From Clostridia bacterium (GTDB taxonomy: Bacteria > Bacillota_A > Clostridia > Oscillospirales > CAG-272), in contig JAFTRT010000064.1 in assembly GCA_017462145.1 (NCBI GenBank), forward strand, positions 1 through 7,183: 7,183 nucleotides of DNA, in the 5' to 3' direction. Positions 6,593 through 7,183 of the stretch are shown piece after piece (the first letter of the stretch is position 1; the number at the start of each line of letters is the position of its first letter). Under the pieces are notes generated by a model. It was not told where the DNA came from and searched no databases. It saw only the letters and a list, made by a program, of their open reading frames with translations. A program made the translations under genes and the position numbers.

Positions 6593-6962
6593 CCTTGCTC
6601 ACCTCCCCGTATCGGTTTCTCAGGGAGCAGAGCCCCATGCTGACCAAGGAGCTGAGAAGCCCCACGAGGGCAATGACCGTCATTTGGTCGATGATGGAAC
6701 GGAGAAGAAACATCGCCCCGAAGATCACCGCCCACAGGACGGGCATGGAGGTCTCGGTGAGCTTTTTCCCCATTTGTCCCAGCTGCTTCCAAAACGGGAT
6801 GAGGCAGATCAAGAGGATCGCCACCGTCCCACCGGAAAAGGTAGCAGAAGAGGATTGTTCGATCCAATCGGGGAAAAAACAGAAACAGGTGATCAAAGGC
6901 GGCAAGGCGGCGCACAGGCGTGCTCCCAAGTCCAACAAGACGTACTTGGTGTGGTTGGTCAT
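6585..6962 (-). CDS. Small unrecognised four-helix membrane protein
   Basis: The 125-residue product is hydrophobic, with four likely membrane helices near 14-30, 45-57, 73-91 and 94-112, short basic connecting loops (KQLGQMGKK, 59-67) and a charged C-terminus ending EVSKGE. Size and topology are like those of small scaffold or holin-type membrane proteins, but no family signature is visible and I assign no function. The ATG at 6962 is chosen because GGAGGAGG (6977-6970) stands 7 nt upstream and the reading frame before it encodes Arg/Gly-rich sequence that is the out-of-frame shadow of the preceding gene. Its start overlaps the upstream stop as ATGA, and its own end overlaps the GTG start of the next gene by 8 bp, so all three genes of this module are coupled in translation. 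Confidence 0.8.
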   Translation of the reverse strand: MTNHTKYVLLDLGARLCAALPPLITCFCFFPDWIEQSSSATFSGGTVAILLICLIPFWKQLGQMGKKLTETSMPVLWAVIFGAMFLLRSIIDQMTVIALVGLLSSLVSMGLCSLRNRYGEVSKGE

Positions 6963-7183
6963 GCCTCTGCCTCCTCCTTTGCCTCCTCGGTCACGCCTGC
7001 GGTGGCATTCAGATAATTGCGGATCATCAGATCCTTGCCGGCATGATCCAACGAGCGAGAATTGAGAAAGACATCTTTGACCATATTGGCTACGCCCACC
7101 GAGCAATCCCGTGCGGTCTTGAGCTCCTTGGCGTTGAGAGCGGTCGTCTCGGAGACCGACCGAAGCAGCTCGGCCATGGTCTG
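6959..7183 (-). CDS. C-terminal part of unrecognised protein, 5' end outside window
   Basis: The frame is open to the right edge, giving the last 74 residues before a TGA at 6961-6959. An ATG lies at 7177 but no ribosome binding site can be judged because the window ends 6 bp further on, and the frame continues beyond it (Gln-Thr), so this is probably the tail of a longer protein. The sequence is soluble and probably helical, with Ala, Glu and Leu heptad-like spacing (AELLRSVSETTALNAKELK) and an acidic end TEEAKEEAEA. No family is recognised. The stop overlaps the ATG of the small membrane protein as ATGA, marking it as part of the same operon; the promoter lies outside the window. Confidence 0.65.
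   Translation of the reverse strand, partial: QTMAELLRSVSETTALNAKELKTARDCSVGVANMVKDVFLNSRSLDHAGKDLMIRNYLNATAGVTEEAKEEAEA

Noticed and set aside
6463..7065. Long open frames on the plus strand opposite the membrane-protein genes
   Set aside because: They lack ribosome binding sites, translate into Pro/Arg/His-rich sequence and are antisense to frames with clear membrane helices and coupled starts.
1..7183. tRNA, rRNA, CRISPR array, insertion sequence, integrase or attachment site
   Set aside because: Reading both strands I found no spaced direct repeats, transposase motifs, terminal inverted repeats or tRNA-like cloverleaf sequence.

Overview
The window looks like chromosomal DNA from a low-to-mid GC Gram-positive anaerobe, most likely a gut-type Clostridia (Oscillospiraceae/Lachnospiraceae-like). 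The grounds are sigma-A type promoters with consensus hexamers, strong AGGAGG-type ribosome binding sites, a mix of surface-sugar and cytoplasmic glycan genes typical of such genomes, and roughly 50-55% GC in hand-counted samples of the coding regions. The taxonomic call is inference; there is no rRNA or marker gene here.

Layout. (1) Positions 1-1624, minus strand: rfbF (glucose-1-phosphate cytidylyltransferase) followed after 3 bp by rfbG (CDP-glucose 4,6-dehydratase, 3' end cut off by the window). Together they convert glucose-1-phosphate and CTP to CDP-4-keto-6-deoxyglucose, the entry point to 3,6-dideoxy and related sugars of surface polysaccharide. A perfect TTGACA-17-TATAAT promoter sits just upstream. 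(2) Positions 1625-1990: a divergent AT-rich intergenic region with the rfbF promoter on one strand and, on the other, an extended -10 promoter preceded by an 8-bp inverted repeat that could be an operator. (3) Positions 1991-5551, plus strand: a compact three-gene operon made of a PnuC-family membrane transporter, an Asp-box (BNR) sialidase-like protein and a GH36/melibiase-like glycosidase. The first two overlap by ATGA; the third follows after 10 bp with its own ribosome binding site. None of the two enzymes has a signal peptide, so both should act in the cytoplasm. (4) Positions 5552-5680: a convergent junction with a 16-bp-stem terminator that probably serves both strands. (5) Positions 5681-7183, minus strand: three overlapping genes of unknown function, namely the C-terminal end of an alanine/glutamate-rich protein, a 125-residue four-helix membrane protein, and a 303-residue membrane protein with a large charged cytoplasmic loop.

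The most unusual points are the translational coupling of a vitamin-type (nicotinamide riboside family) transporter with two intracellular glycosidase-like proteins, and the tightly overlapped, unrecognised membrane-protein module at the right edge. No RNA gene, CRISPR array, insertion sequence or integrase is visible.
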